A stretch of DNA of 64,000 nt from Mesorhizobium sp. CAU 1732 (GTDB taxonomy: Bacteria; Pseudomonadota; Alphaproteobacteria; Rhizobiales; Rhizobiaceae): NCBI RefSeq assembly GCF_039888675.1, contig NZ_JBDQQR010000001.1, positions 2,542,001 through 2,606,000 of the forward strand, in the 5' to 3' direction. Below, in pieces: positions 1-9,346 of the stretch (position 1 is the stretch's first letter; each line of letters starts with the position of its first letter). A program made the position numbers and the translations under genes. Under the pieces are notes generated by a model, which saw only the letters and a list, made by a program, of their open reading frames with translations, searched no databases and was not told the origin of the DNA.

Positions 1-903
1 GTGCGCGCTGGGGCATCGCGTGCGGAAGGGGCAACCTGATCCCGACAGTGCGCCGGTCGGAGCGTTGGCCTGCGCCCGCAGTTCCAGGCGTTCCTGACGC
101 TTGCGTTCGCGCTCGCGGGGGTCGGGCGGAAGCACCGACGCCAGAAGCATCTTCGTGTAGGGATGCCGGGGATCCGCATAGACCGCGTCCGCCTCGCCGA
201 CTTCGACGATCCTGCCCAGATACATCACCGCGATGCGGCGGCTCATGTGCCGGACCACGCTGAGATCGTGCGAAATGAACAGGTAGCTGATGCCCAGACT
301 GTCCTGAAGCTCAAGCAGGAGATTCAGGATCTGGCCCTGTGTGGAGACATCGAGCGCACTGACGGCTTCGTCGCACACGACGAGGCGCGGCTTCGATGCC
401 AGCGCATGGGCGATCGCGACGCGTTGCTTCTGGCCGCCGGAAAGCTCGGCGGGAAAGCGCGCGGCGTGGTAGGGGGCCAACTGCACCCTTTCCAGTAGCT
501 CGTCGCGCACCCGGACGCGGTCTTTCGCCGAACCCGGTTCATGACCGGCGATGACCTGATCCAGTATTTGGCCAACGCGGTGGCGCGGGTTGAGCGACGA
601 ACTCGGGTCCTGAAACACGATCTGCACGTCGCGGCGATAGGAAAGTGGCGTCGTGCGCCCAAATCCCGTGACGCTTACCCCATCGAAATCGATGCGTCCG
701 GCTGCGGCCTTCTCCAGGCGCACGATGGCGCGGCCTATGGTTGTCTTTCCCGAGCCGGACTCGCCGACGAGGCCGAAGGTCTCGCCTTGTTCGATGGAGA
801 AGGACGCGTCGCGAACCGCGACAAAGCGTTTGCCGCCCCATATCGCGCCGCCGCCGGCCGGATACTCGATGGTCAGGTCCTGGACTTCAAGCAGGGTGGG
901 CAT
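1..903 (-). CDS. Peptide-type ABC importer 1, ATP-binding subunit (DppF/OppF type), partial
   Basis: This is the second ATPase of a Dpp/Opp-type importer and acts on the cytoplasmic face of the permeases encoded just upstream. The ATG at 903 lies three bases past the stop of the fused permease/ATPase gene. Seen in the translation: Walker A GESGSGKT (about residues 47-54), signature LSGGQ (154-158), Walker B with DEAVSALD (about 178-185) and H-loop SHD (about 211). A GCPF...RCP stretch at the window edge is the start of the oligo_HPY C-terminal extension of this family. The C-terminus lies outside the window. It is the last visible gene of the 5423-to-1 operon. The family call is secure; the transported substrate is not known. 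Confidence 0.93.
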   Translation of the reverse strand, partial: MPTLLEVQDLTIEYPAGGGAIWGGKRFVAVRDASFSIEQGETFGLVGESGSGKTTIGRAIVRLEKAAAGRIDFDGVSVTGFGRTTPLSYRRDVQIVFQDPSSSLNPRHRVGQILDQVIAGHEPGSAKDRVRVRDELLERVQLAPYHAARFPAELSGGQKQRVAIAHALASKPRLVVCDEAVSALDVSTQGQILNLLLELQDSLGISYLFISHDLSVVRHMSRRIAVMYLGRIVEVGEADAVYADPRHPYTKMLLASVLPPDPRERERKRQERLELRAQANAPTGALSGSGCPFRTRCPSAH

Positions 904-906
904 CGC

Positions 907-2856
907 TCAGGCCTCTACCATTGCCAGTTCGCCCGCGCGCAGGCATCGGCTGCCTGCCACCAGCGGCACCGGAGAGATGGTGCAAGCTTCGATGGCGAAG
1001 CGGCATCTCGGGTGGAAGCGGCAACCCTGCGGCAGGTTCCACGGTGGCGGCACCCGCCCGTCGATCGTGGGCAGCCGGCCCCCTGCCGCCGATGAAGAAT
1101 GCGGCGTCGCTTCCATCAGCGCGCGCGTATAGGGGTGACGCGGCGCATCGAAGACATCGGCGACATTTCCGGTCTCGACGATCTGGCCCGAATACATTAC
1201 GCCGACGCGGTCGCAGGTCGCGGCTACCACGCCGAGATCGTGGGTGATGAGAAGGATCGCCATGTCCATCTCCTGCTGAAGCTCGTGCATGAGGTCCAGC
1301 ACCTGCGCCTGGATTGTGACGTCAAGGGCCGTCGTGGGTTCGTCCGCCAGCAGCACTTTCGGCTCGCATGTCAGCGCCATCGCGATCATCGCGCGCTGGG
1401 CCATGCCGCCCGAGAACTGGTGCGGATAGTCGTCCAGCCGCAGTCTGGCATTGGGTACGCCCACGCGATCGAGCAGTTCGACGGCACGGTCTCGTGCGGC
1501 GGCGCGCGACAGCTTCTTGTGGGCCTGCAAGGGTACGATGATCTGGTCGCCGATCGTGTGGACGGGCGAAAACGCCGCCATCGGGTCCTGGAAGATCATG
1601 GCGATTTCCGCGCCGCGCACGCGCTGCAACTCGTGTTCGCCGGCTGCTGCGAGGTCGCGGCCGCCAAAGTGTACACTGCCTCCGGTGACCACGCCGGGCT
1701 TCGGTGTCAGGCCAAGTATGGCCAAGGCAGTTTGCGACTTTCCGCTTCCCGATTCACCGACCAGCCCGAAGGTTTCGCCGGCTCGAAGAGAAAAGCTCAC
1801 GCCGTCGAGTACGCGGGCGCCGTCATTGCCGATGGGAAATTCGATCGTCAGCCCTGACACGTCGAGGATGCTGGCTGTTCCAGCCGTATCGTTTTTCTCC
1901 GCAGCCGACGGGACATCGGTCGCAACGGATACAGGCTGCGCGGCGGTAGCCGGTCTCGCGCGCTTGCTTGAGACCGGCCTACGCGTTCCCGTCAGAATGT
2001 CGCGCAAATCGTCGCCCAGCACATTGAAGAGCAGGACGGAAAAAGTGATCGCGAGCCCGGACGGTATCGACAGGAACGGATGCACGCCCTGGTAAATTCG
2101 CGCGTCGTTGAGCATCGAGCCCCAATCGGCCGCATCCGCATCGACGCCGAGGCCAAGAAAGCTCAACATGGCGATGATCAGTTGTGCCGACCCGAGCAGG
2201 ATCGCGGTCTCCACGACCAGAGGACCGATCATGTTCGGCAGGATTTCGCCGAAGATGATGCGGGGCGTGGGCAGACCGGCCACCGTGGCCGCATCGACAT
2301 AGCGTCTCTGGCGTTCACGCAGCATCACGCCGCGCGCGATGCGGATATAGGCGATGGCGAAGATGACCGCGACGGCCAGCGTGGTCGGCACGATTCCCTT
2401 GCCCACCAGAGCGATGATTGCAAAGGCGAACACAAGCGCCGGGATCGATTGAAGGGCATCGACCACGCGCATCGCCACGCTGTCCCACCAGCCGCCGAGA
2501 TAACCTGTCAGCAAGCCGATGGACGTTCCCGCGACCGCGGCGAGCGCGACGCTGACGACAGCCGCGCCGAGGGACACGCGCGCCCCGTAGATGACGCGCG
2601 AGAGCACGTCGCGGCCAAGCGAGTCGGTGCCCAGCCAGTGATCCAAGCTCGGCCCCTGAAGACGACGCAATGTGTCCACCGCCTCGGGATGATATGGCGC
2701 CACCACCGGCGCGAAGATCGCCGTCCCGGTCAGCAGTGCCAGCATCACCAGACAAAACAGCGACGCAGGTCTTCTCAGGAGCTGGTCCGACCAGGTCGAT
2801 GTCCGGGCGGCGTCCCGATCGGTCATTTGCGGTGCAGCCGATTGACTTGAGGTCAT
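907..2856 (-). CDS. Fused permease (DppC type) and ATP-binding subunit (DppD type), importer 1
   Basis: A 649-residue two-domain protein that joins two normally separate subunits of a peptide/nickel-type ABC importer. Residues 1-295 are a DppC-like permease with about six membrane segments and the cytoplasmic coupling loop around 175-208. Residues 296-327 are a flexible Ala/Ser/Pro-rich linker. Residues 328-649 are an ATPase with Walker A GESGSGKS (367-374), signature FSGGM (481-485), Walker B LLADE (about 502-506), H539 and the oligo_HPY motif GCRFHPRC (611-618). The ATG at 2856 overlaps the stop of the upstream permease (ATGA), which implies translational coupling; an in-frame start 24 codons earlier would overlap that gene more. 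Such fusions are known among alphaproteobacteria. Substrate is unknown. Confidence 0.93.
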   Translation of the reverse strand: MTSSQSAAPQMTDRDAARTSTWSDQLLRRPASLFCLVMLALLTGTAIFAPVVAPYHPEAVDTLRRLQGPSLDHWLGTDSLGRDVLSRVIYGARVSLGAAVVSVALAAVAGTSIGLLTGYLGGWWDSVAMRVVDALQSIPALVFAFAIIALVGKGIVPTTLAVAVIFAIAYIRIARGVMLRERQRRYVDAATVAGLPTPRIIFGEILPNMIGPLVVETAILLGSAQLIIAMLSFLGLGVDADAADWGSMLNDARIYQGVHPFLSIPSGLAITFSVLLFNVLGDDLRDILTGTRRPVSSKRARPATAAQPVSVATDVPSAAEKNDTAGTASILDVSGLTIEFPIGNDGARVLDGVSFSLRAGETFGLVGESGSGKSQTALAILGLTPKPGVVTGGSVHFGGRDLAAAGEHELQRVRGAEIAMIFQDPMAAFSPVHTIGDQIIVPLQAHKKLSRAAARDRAVELLDRVGVPNARLRLDDYPHQFSGGMAQRAMIAMALTCEPKVLLADEPTTALDVTIQAQVLDLMHELQQEMDMAILLITHDLGVVAATCDRVGVMYSGQIVETGNVADVFDAPRHPYTRALMEATPHSSSAAGGRLPTIDGRVPPPWNLPQGCRFHPRCRFAIEACTISPVPLVAGSRCLRAGELAMVEA

Positions 2857-3797
2857 GCGGGTCTCGCTCTGGGGTCCAGTGCGCCGAGGAAGACGTCGAC
2901 GACGAGATTGATGGCCAGCACGAAACACGCGACCAGCAGCACGCCGCCTTGAAGCAATGGCATATCGTTTGTCACGATCGCTTCGAGAAGCATCGAGCCT
3001 ATGCCGGGAAGGGCGAACACATGCTCCATGACGACGCTAGCCGAAACGATGACGGCCATCTGCAGACCGATTACCGACAACACCGGCACAAGCGCGTTCT
3101 TGACGACGAAGCGCAAGGCGATCGTCCGCGACGATGCCCCCGCGGCGCGCATCGTCTGAACGTATGGCGAGGCCGACGCCTCTATGACGGCGCCTCTTAC
3201 CTGCCGCGCGATGACGGAGAAGGCGTGGATGGAAAGGCCGATGCACGGCAGCACGAGGCCGCGCATCCACGCCAGCGGATCGACCGTCAACGGCGTGTAG
3301 CCGATGACGGGGAACCAGCGCAGGTGAACCGCGAATGCCATGGCGAGAAGCAGCCCGAGCCAGAAGCCGGGGAGCGCCAGCCCCAGCGAAACGACCAGTG
3401 TGATGACCCTGTCGGCGATCGATCCGGGTTGCAGCCCACCGGCTATCCCGGCCGTCAGGCCGACAACGAGGGCGATCGCCATCGCGCCGAGGCACAGGGC
3501 CAAGGTTACCGGCAGCCGCCGCACGAGTTCGCTGGCCACGTCATGTCCGTGAAGGTATGAGCGGCCGAGGTCGCCCCCTGCCGCCTGTCCCAGCCATGCG
3601 GCATAGCGGGTAAGGGCGGGGCGGTCGAGGCCGAGTTCCGCACGCTTCATGGTCTCCTGCTCGGGCGTGGCGCTATCGCCCAGCGACAGGGTCACCGGGT
3701 CGATGGGCGACAGCTCCGCCATGAAAAACAGGAGCGTCGAGACGAGGAACAGCACCCCGAAGGAAGCGGCCAGGCGGTTGACGATCAGCTTGCGCAA
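2853..3797 (-). CDS. Peptide-type ABC importer 1, permease (DppB type)
   Basis: Integral membrane permease of 314 residues, the usual DppB/OppB length. The N-terminal membrane helix (about residues 8-26) is followed by the periplasmic region with SPIDPVTLSLGDSATPEQ, then about five more helices. The coupling loop lies around GAVIEASASPYVQTMRAAGA, and the C-terminus carries the typical DVFLGALDPRAR. No ATG or GTG is available at the N-terminus, so I chose the TTG at 3797; a weak GAGAT lies upstream and the start could be slightly different. The gene follows the binding-protein gene after a 105-base gap that holds a strong stem-loop, and it overlaps the fused permease/ATPase by four bases. It would pair with the DppC half of that protein. 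Confidence 0.9.
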   Translation of the reverse strand: MRKLIVNRLAASFGVLFLVSTLLFFMAELSPIDPVTLSLGDSATPEQETMKRAELGLDRPALTRYAAWLGQAAGGDLGRSYLHGHDVASELVRRLPVTLALCLGAMAIALVVGLTAGIAGGLQPGSIADRVITLVVSLGLALPGFWLGLLLAMAFAVHLRWFPVIGYTPLTVDPLAWMRGLVLPCIGLSIHAFSVIARQVRGAVIEASASPYVQTMRAAGASSRTIALRFVVKNALVPVLSVIGLQMAVIVSASVVMEHVFALPGIGSMLLEAIVTNDMPLLQGGVLLVACFVLAINLVVDVFLGALDPRARPA

Positions 3798-3869
3798 GCG
3801 GCTATCTCGCTGGGATCGCAGACGACGCAGGCGGTGAGCCGGCCGGCGCTTGCGTTGTTTGATGTGGAT

Positions 3870-3893
3870 GAGGCCGGCATTTCGGCCGGCCTC
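3870..3893 (-). terminator. Intercistronic stem-loop after the importer 1 binding-protein gene
   Basis: Nine-base arms GAGGCCGGC and GCCGGCCTC flank a six-base loop between the binding-protein gene and the downstream permease. No T-run follows, so full termination is unlikely. Such hairpins commonly protect the upstream transcript so that the binding protein is made in excess; that role is inferred. Confidence 0.6.
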
Positions 3894-3902
3894 ATAGGGA
3901 GG

Positions 3903-5423
3903 TTACTCGACGATCCTGACCTCGGCATAGCGGAAGACCGTCGGCTTCATCACGGTCGGGACGAAGTTCTCGACCTTCTTCGGATTGTAGGCCCAGACGG
4001 TGTTCTGCTCGAAGAAGCCGCAATCGAGCGCCTTGTCCTCGATATATTTCACGACGTTCTGCCAGCCTTTTTCCTGCTTGGCGGCATCGGAGATGGCCAG
4101 CGTCTCCTCGACCAGCGCGTCGAGTTCCGGAACGGCGACGCCGAACGGATTGCCGACGCCGCCAGGGCCGAAGCGGAACTTGTAATAGTCGTAGGCTCCG
4201 TAGCTTTCCGCGGCGCTGGTGTTGATCTGCATGGGATAGCGGTTGCTCTGGTAGTAAGTGAAGTACTGGCCGGCCGAGAGGAGCTCGATGTTCACCTCGA
4301 TGCCGATCTGGCCGAGCTGGCTCCTCATGAGCTGGGCGAACTGCTGGCCACGCGGGTATGTGGGCAGCGTGAACGAAATCTTCGGATCGCCTGCTGCGGC
4401 GAGGTAGGATTTCGCTTCCTCGATGTTCTGCGTGTAGCCCGTCAGGCCCGGGTTGTGCCCCGGCATGCCGGCGGACAGGCGCTGGGTTGCGCCCTTGCCG
4501 TAGCCAGCAAGTGCAGCGTCGATCCAGGGCTGAACGTCGATCGCGGTGCAGATCGCCTTGCGGACATTCTCGTCGGCGAAAGTTTCGTTGCGGTCGAGCA
4601 TCAGCACGTGCATCAGCATGGACGGCGCGCTGGCGACTTCCAACTGCTGGAATTCCACGGCCTTTGCGAGGTCGCCCGGCAGTTGCGCCACGTCCACCTG
4701 CCCGGTGATCAGCGCGTTGGAGAGTGTGTTGGGGTCGTTGATCGTCAGCATCTCCACGCGCGCGGGGCCGACATTGTCGCGGTCGTAGTAGTCGTCGAAG
4801 GCGTCCACGACGATCTTGGTGCCGAACTGGGATTCGGCGGTGTTGAACGTCCACGGTCCGGTGCCTGCGGGCTCGGTCTTGAACTTTTCATCTCCCAATG
4901 TCGCAGGAGACATGAACCAGGCGCCGCGTGATGCGAGGTTATGAAGCAGCGTGGGGGCCGGGCCACTCAGTTCAAGCACGAGTTCGTGGTCGGACGGAGC
5001 CTTGATACCCGACACGCGCTCGAACATCGCGGCGTACTGGCTCTTGGACCCGCGCGTTCTCTCGAGGTTGATGCGGGCGGCTTCGGCATTGAACGGCGTG
5101 CCGTCATGGAAGACGACATCGGAGCGCAGCTTGAAGGTCAGCGCCATCTCGGTCTGCTCCCAGCTTTCGGCGAGCTTCGGCAGCAAGGTTGCGCCATCGG
5201 CAGCGACATCGACCAATCCCTCGAATAGAAGCGCGAGATAGGCCTCGCCCGGCTTGTTGAGGATTTCCCAGTCGTTGAGCGGCGAGTCGATGCCGAAGCG
5301 CAGTGTGCCGGACGGTTCGGCGAATGCGTCGGCGGAGATGCCTGCAACCGATACGAGCATGGTGCAGGCGAGCGCCCCGGAAAGAAAAGCCCCGCGCCTG
5401 GTGTGGAATGAAGGTGTGATCAA
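3903..5423 (-). CDS. Peptide-type ABC importer 1, periplasmic substrate-binding protein (SBP family 5)
   Basis: A 506-residue extracytoplasmic binding protein of the SBP_bac_5 family (DppA/OppA/NikA type). The N-terminus carries two arginines and a hydrophobic segment ending near ADAFA, so it is exported by Sec or possibly Tat. Mature-protein features include the early GTLRFGIDSPLNDW, the family motif FHDGTPFNAEA and a C-terminal region where ligands usually contact the second lobe. The TTG at 5423 is chosen because AGGAGG lies seven bases upstream and no ATG or GTG is near. It is the first gene of the operon and is divergent from an amidohydrolase. A LacI-type dyad lies at 5461-5472, 38 bases upstream, so repression by the local LacI protein is likely. 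Confidence 0.92.
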   Translation of the reverse strand: MITPSFHTRRGAFLSGALACTMLVSVAGISADAFAEPSGTLRFGIDSPLNDWEILNKPGEAYLALLFEGLVDVAADGATLLPKLAESWEQTEMALTFKLRSDVVFHDGTPFNAEAARINLERTRGSKSQYAAMFERVSGIKAPSDHELVLELSGPAPTLLHNLASRGAWFMSPATLGDEKFKTEPAGTGPWTFNTAESQFGTKIVVDAFDDYYDRDNVGPARVEMLTINDPNTLSNALITGQVDVAQLPGDLAKAVEFQQLEVASAPSMLMHVLMLDRNETFADENVRKAICTAIDVQPWIDAALAGYGKGATQRLSAGMPGHNPGLTGYTQNIEEAKSYLAAAGDPKISFTLPTYPRGQQFAQLMRSQLGQIGIEVNIELLSAGQYFTYYQSNRYPMQINTSAAESYGAYDYYKFRFGPGGVGNPFGVAVPELDALVEETLAISDAAKQEKGWQNVVKYIEDKALDCGFFEQNTVWAYNPKKVENFVPTVMKPTVFRYAEVRIVE

Positions 5424-5460
5424 TTCTAGCCCTCCTGTGCAGGCTTTTTGTGGAAATCAC

Positions 5461-5472
5461 GCAATCGATTTC
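5461..5472. promoter_or_regulatory. LacI-type operator O1 (GCAATCGATTTC)
   Basis: Eleven of twelve bases match the dyad GCAATCGATTGC found elsewhere in the window. It lies 38 bases upstream of the importer 1 binding-protein start, where a repressor would block transcription. Assignment to the LacI-family protein at 12608-13630 is inferred. Confidence 0.7.
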
Positions 5473-5589
5473 CGAGCCTTTGATGTGTATTTACTCAAAA
5501 ATTCCCCTGAAAACACCGGAAAAACCTATCGTTTCCGATGCCGCTGGCCCTTGCTGAGCTCTGTTCTGTTCGAGAAGCATGGCATGTGT

Positions 5590-5601
5590 GCAATCGATTG
5601 A
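5590..5601. promoter_or_regulatory. LacI-type operator O2 (GCAATCGATTGA)
   Basis: It contains the perfect ten-base dyad CAATCGATTG with the central CG typical of LacI-family operators. It is 66 bases before the amidohydrolase ATG at 5667. With O1 it gives one site on each side of this divergent promoter region, 129 bases apart. Confidence 0.72.
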
Positions 5602-5666
5602 CAAGAGCGTGCACGCCGCTAGTCTTAGCCAACGACGTTCGAAAAGTTCAGGTGGGGAGATTGCCA

Positions 5667-7244
5667 ATGAAGGTTCAGCTACTGCGCGCCCGTCGCGTCC
5701 TGACCATGTCCGAACAGGGTGACGCCGAGGCGGTCGCCGTGCTCGGAGACAAGATCCTTGCGGTCGGCAGCCTGGACGATATCCGCAGCCAGTTCCCCAG
5801 GGCGCAGGAAACGGATTTCGGCAGCGGCGTCATCCTGCCGGGCTTCAATGATCCGCACATGCATCCCGCGCGCGCTGCCGAATATCATATCCACGCACAT
5901 CTGGACCCGGAGACGGTCCACTCCCTGGACCAGTTGATGGACGTGATGCGCAAGGCGGCGGCGCGCACGCCGGCAGGCAAGCTGGTGCGCGGCGTCCGCT
6001 ACGATGACGTGCGTGCAACGCAGGGCAGGCTGATAGATCGTGACGATCTCGACAGGGTGTCGACCGATCATCCGGTTCTGGTCACGCACTTCACCGGCCA
6101 TATTGGGATCGCCAACAGCAGGGCGCTCGAGATGTTCGGCATCGCGGACAACAGCGAACCGCCTTCCGGCGGTTCCTACGGTCGCGATGAATCGGGACGC
6201 CTCAACGGCATACTGTACGGCTCCGGTATTCAGTCTCTTCTACCTCGCCTGCCGGAGCCGGACATCGAGGAAAAGCTCAAGGGCCTGCGCGCTTTGCAGC
6301 AGGAGTTCCATGCAGCGGGCCTCACCTCGGTGACGGACGCCATCGCCACCCCGTCCATTCTGGAGCTTTTCCAGGAGGCTGAGCGGCGTGGGGAATTGTC
6401 CCTGAGGATGGGGCTTCTGATTTGGCACACCTTCTACGACCACGCTCGAAGCCTCGGCATGCATACCGGGTTTGGCAGCGACCGGTTGAAATGGCTGGCG
6501 GTGAAGGCGGTTCTCGATGGCGCGATGTCGTCTGCGACCGCGCTGCTTGAGGAGCCCTATGAGGGCACCGACAATGTCGGAAAGCTCGTCATGACGGTGG
6601 AGGAACTCGACGCGCTGGTCCAGCGCGTGCAGGCCAATGGCGACCGCATGGCCGTTCATGCCAACGGCGACAAGGCGATTTCGATCCTGCTCGACGCATA
6701 TGAGAAGGCACAGGCATTGACGCCCAAAGCCGGCCTGCGCCATCGCGTCGAACACGCGAGCCTCGTGACGGACGAACTGGTCGAGCGCATCAGGAAGCTC
6801 GACGCGATGGTCGTTCCGATCATGAGCTACATTCCCTTTCATGGCGACAAGCTGCGCCGCCTGTTCGGAAACGAACGCGCGAAGCGCATGGTCGCGTGCC
6901 GGTCGTTTCTGGATGCGGGCATCACGGTTGCCGGCTCGTCGGACTATGGCGCGTGTCCCTATCCGCCGCTCTACGCGATGCAGGCCGCGCTGACCCGGCG
7001 CGACAATGAGGGCGAGCTGGTCGGTGTCGAGCAGTGCATCACCATTGAGGAAGCGCTGGAGATGTACACGGTCAACGCCGCCATCGTCTGCGGCGAGGAG
7101 CATCTGAAAGGCAGTATCGTGCCGGGCCTTCTGGCGGATTTCGTCGTCCTTGCGCAGGACCCGAGGGAGGTCGCCGCCGATGAGGTCGCGGCCATTCCTG
7201 TCCTTTCGACATGGGTCGGAGGAGAGTGCGTCTGGACGGCGTGA
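5667..7244 (+). CDS. Amidohydrolase family 3 protein (YtcJ/imidazolonepropionase-like)
   Basis: A 525-residue metal-dependent hydrolase of the YtcJ-type amidohydrolase family, which cleaves C-N bonds in amides, ureas or cyclic amides; the exact substrate cannot be read from sequence. The metal-site motif LPGFNDPHMHP is at about 57-67 (ligands H64 and H66), with HANGD, RVEHAS and GSSDYG further along in the order expected for this family. The ATG at 5667 has GGGGAG nine bases upstream, and an upstream in-frame start has no comparable ribosome site. There is no signal peptide, so the protein is cytoplasmic. It is divergent from importer 1 with an operator on each side, which suggests it processes the compound that importer brings in. 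Confidence 0.88.
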   Translation: MKVQLLRARRVLTMSEQGDAEAVAVLGDKILAVGSLDDIRSQFPRAQETDFGSGVILPGFNDPHMHPARAAEYHIHAHLDPETVHSLDQLMDVMRKAAARTPAGKLVRGVRYDDVRATQGRLIDRDDLDRVSTDHPVLVTHFTGHIGIANSRALEMFGIADNSEPPSGGSYGRDESGRLNGILYGSGIQSLLPRLPEPDIEEKLKGLRALQQEFHAAGLTSVTDAIATPSILELFQEAERRGELSLRMGLLIWHTFYDHARSLGMHTGFGSDRLKWLAVKAVLDGAMSSATALLEEPYEGTDNVGKLVMTVEELDALVQRVQANGDRMAVHANGDKAISILLDAYEKAQALTPKAGLRHRVEHASLVTDELVERIRKLDAMVVPIMSYIPFHGDKLRRLFGNERAKRMVACRSFLDAGITVAGSSDYGACPYPPLYAMQAALTRRDNEGELVGVEQCITIEEALEMYTVNAAIVCGEEHLKGSIVPGLLADFVVLAQDPREVAADEVAAIPVLSTWVGGECVWTA

Positions 7245-7339
7245 CCCCGTACTGCGCTTGGTCCAGGGGCGGGTCGTTTTCCGCGCCGCCGTATAGTATA
7301 TTGACCGCCAAGAGCATTTTTTTCGGGAGCGGCCGTATC

Positions 7340-7921
7340 ATGGCGGATGAAGATTTCGATGTGGGGGCGCGTCTCAAGGCGATGCGTATCGCGGCAAATT
7401 TCTCACAGCGCCAACTGGCGACATTGGCAGGGGTTCCGCATGCGCAGATATCCAACATCGAGACCAACAGAAACAGCCCGGCCGTCTCGACGCTTCGTAA
7501 AATATTGAGCGGTCTTGATGTCAGCCTCGCGGATTTCTTCGAGCCCGGCAGGGGTGTGCAATCCGGTCCGTTTTTCGGGGCAGAGGAGCTTGTGGACCTG
7601 ACATCGCGCATTGCAGGCAAGAAGGCGGGCGGTGGTCGATTGCGGCTGCGCCAGGTTGGTGATGCGCGGGCCCACAATCTCCAGATTTTGCACGAATTCT
7701 ACGAACCCGGCGCTGATACCGGAGAAATGCTGCTTCAGCATGCGTCTTCTGAAGGAGGTTATGTGGTGGAGGGGGAGCTGGAAATCACGGTGGGAGACGA
7801 TGTGCGTGTGCTGGGCTCCGGCGAATCCTATCTTTTCGACAGCCGGACGCCGCACCGGTTCCGCAATGTCTCGAGTGGCCGGACGATTGTCATTTCCGCC
7901 TGCACGCCCCCTTATCTGTGA
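7340..7921 (+). CDS. XRE-family regulator with C-terminal cupin domain (PuuR type)
   Basis: A 193-residue transcription factor. The N-terminal helix-turn-helix covers about residues 10-65 (LKAMRIAANFSQRQLATLAG, then ISNIETNRNSPAVSTLRKIL). A small cupin domain, the likely effector pocket, covers about 120-188 and contains GYVVEGELEITVGDD and RTPHRFRN. This architecture is that of PuuR, the putrescine/GABA catabolism repressor of enterobacteria. The ATG at 7340 follows GGGAG. It lies directly upstream of gabT- and gabD-like genes on the same strand, the PuuR-like context, so it probably controls them. The effector is inferred only from this context. Confidence 0.9.
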   Translation: MADEDFDVGARLKAMRIAANFSQRQLATLAGVPHAQISNIETNRNSPAVSTLRKILSGLDVSLADFFEPGRGVQSGPFFGAEELVDLTSRIAGKKAGGGRLRLRQVGDARAHNLQILHEFYEPGADTGEMLLQHASSEGGYVVEGELEITVGDDVRVLGSGESYLFDSRTPHRFRNVSSGRTIVISACTPPYL

Positions 7922-7929
7922 AGGATCGT

Positions 7930-7943
7930 GCAAATCAGATTGC
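7930..7943. promoter_or_regulatory. Imperfect inverted repeat upstream of the gabT-like gene (GCAAATCAGATTGC)
   Basis: GCAA and TTGC arms surround ATCAGA, 53 bases before the aminotransferase ATG. It may be the XRE-cupin site or a divergent member of the LacI-type dyads; it lacks the central CG of the latter, so the second reading is weaker. Confidence 0.35.
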
Positions 7944-7995
7944 TCAATATTATAGACAGTGCTAGCATCCTTTCATATTCCCAGAAGGTGCTGAC

Positions 7996-9285
7996 ATGAC
8001 CGTTTCCTCCCAGCTTGCCACTCGCCAATCCGCTGCCGTCGCGGGCGGTGTCGGAACCCGTTCGATCTATGCCGAAAAGGCGCTGAATGCAGAGCTTTGG
8101 GATGTGGAGGGCAAGCGCTACATCGATTTCGCGGCGGGAATTGCCGTCAACAATACTGGACACCGGCATCCCAAGCTCATGCAGGCGGTGCGCGAGCAGG
8201 CCGAGCGCTTCACCCACACCTGTTTCCATGTCGCGCCGTATGAAAGCTACATCCGCCTCGCCGAGCGCCTGAACGCCATCGTCCCAACCGGCGCGGAGAA
8301 CCGCACGATGCTGGTGACGACCGGCGCTGAAGCCGTTGAAAACGCCATCAAGGTCGCGCGGGCCTATACGAAGCGGCCGGGCGTGATTGCGTTCACAGGC
8401 TCGTTCCATGGCCGCACCATGCTGGGCATGGCGCTGACGGGAAAGGTCGCACCCTACAAGAAGAACTTCGGGCCGTTCCCGAGCGACATCTACCACGCTC
8501 CGTTTCCGAATGCGTTTCTGGGCATTTCCGTCGAGGAGTCGCTCGTCTCGCTCGATCGCCTGTTCCAGGCTGACATCGACCCGGAGCGGGTGGCGGCCAT
8601 CATCGTCGAACCGGTGCAGGGGGAGGGCGGCTTCAACATCGCGCCGAAAGAGTTCCTGCAAGCCCTGCGCGCCGTCGCCGACCGCCACGGCATCGTGCTG
8701 ATCGCCGACGAGATACAGGCCGGGATGGGGCGCACCGGCAAGATGTTCGGCTTCGAGCATGCCGGCGTGAAACCCGATCTGGTGACGATGGCCAAGGGTC
8801 TTGCCGGCGGGTTCCCGCTGTCGGCGCTGACCGGCCGCGCCGAAATCATGAACGCCGCGCATGCGGGCGGCCTTGGCGGCACCTATGCCGGCAATCCGCT
8901 GGCGGTGGCTGCGGCCAACGCGGTTCTCGACGTTATCGAGGAAGAGGGGCTCTGCGAGCGCGCCGCCGTGGTGGGGCAGCGCATCAAGGATCGCCTGGAC
9001 GCGATCTCGCAGCGGCAGGGCATGGAGAAGATTGGCGATGTGCGCGGCCTCGGCGCGATGGTCGCCTTCGAGTTGGTCAACGACCGCGCCTCGAAGGATG
9101 CGGCGCCCGCTTTGACGAATGCGATCGTGGCGGAGGCCGAGAAGCGCGGACTGATCCTGCTTTCGTGCGGAACGCGCGCGAATGTCATCCGCCTTCTCGT
9201 GCCTTTGACGATAGAAGACGACGTGTTGTCCGAGGGGCTCGATATTCTGGAAGCTTCGATCGAGGCGGCCATTTCGGTCGCATGA
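7996..9285 (+). CDS. gabT: 4-aminobutyrate aminotransferase-like class III aminotransferase
   Basis: A 429-residue PLP enzyme that moves the omega-amino group of GABA or a similar omega-amino acid to 2-oxoglutarate or pyruvate, giving a semialdehyde. Class III features are in order: [15 protein letters not shown] (about 108-122), SFHGRT (136-141), VEPVQGEGG (204-212), [11 protein letters not shown] (238-248) and the PLP-binding lysine in TMAKGLAGG (K267). Length matches GabT. It is followed 61 bases later by a succinate-semialdehyde-dehydrogenase-like gene, the classical GabT-GabD pair, and preceded by a PuuR-like regulator. Other omega-amino acids such as 5-aminovalerate or 6-aminohexanoate cannot be excluded as substrates. 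Confidence 0.88.
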   Translation: MTVSSQLATRQSAAVAGGVGTRSIYAEKALNAELWDVEGKRYIDFAAGIAVNNTGHRHPKLMQAVREQAERFTHTCFHVAPYESYIRLAERLNAIVPTGAENRTMLVTTGAEAVENAIKVARAYTKRPGVIAFTGSFHGRTMLGMALTGKVAPYKKNFGPFPSDIYHAPFPNAFLGISVEESLVSLDRLFQADIDPERVAAIIVEPVQGEGGFNIAPKEFLQALRAVADRHGIVLIADEIQAGMGRTGKMFGFEHAGVKPDLVTMAKGLAGGFPLSALTGRAEIMNAAHAGGLGGTYAGNPLAVAAANAVLDVIEEEGLCERAAVVGQRIKDRLDAISQRQGMEKIGDVRGLGAMVAFELVNDRASKDAAPALTNAIVAEAEKRGLILLSCGTRANVIRLLVPLTIEDDVLSEGLDILEASIEAAISVA

Positions 9286-9346
9286 TGGACACGGCAATGC
9301 GCGGGGCTCCGGCCTCTTCGTTGCGAGAAATGATGCAAGTGAGACC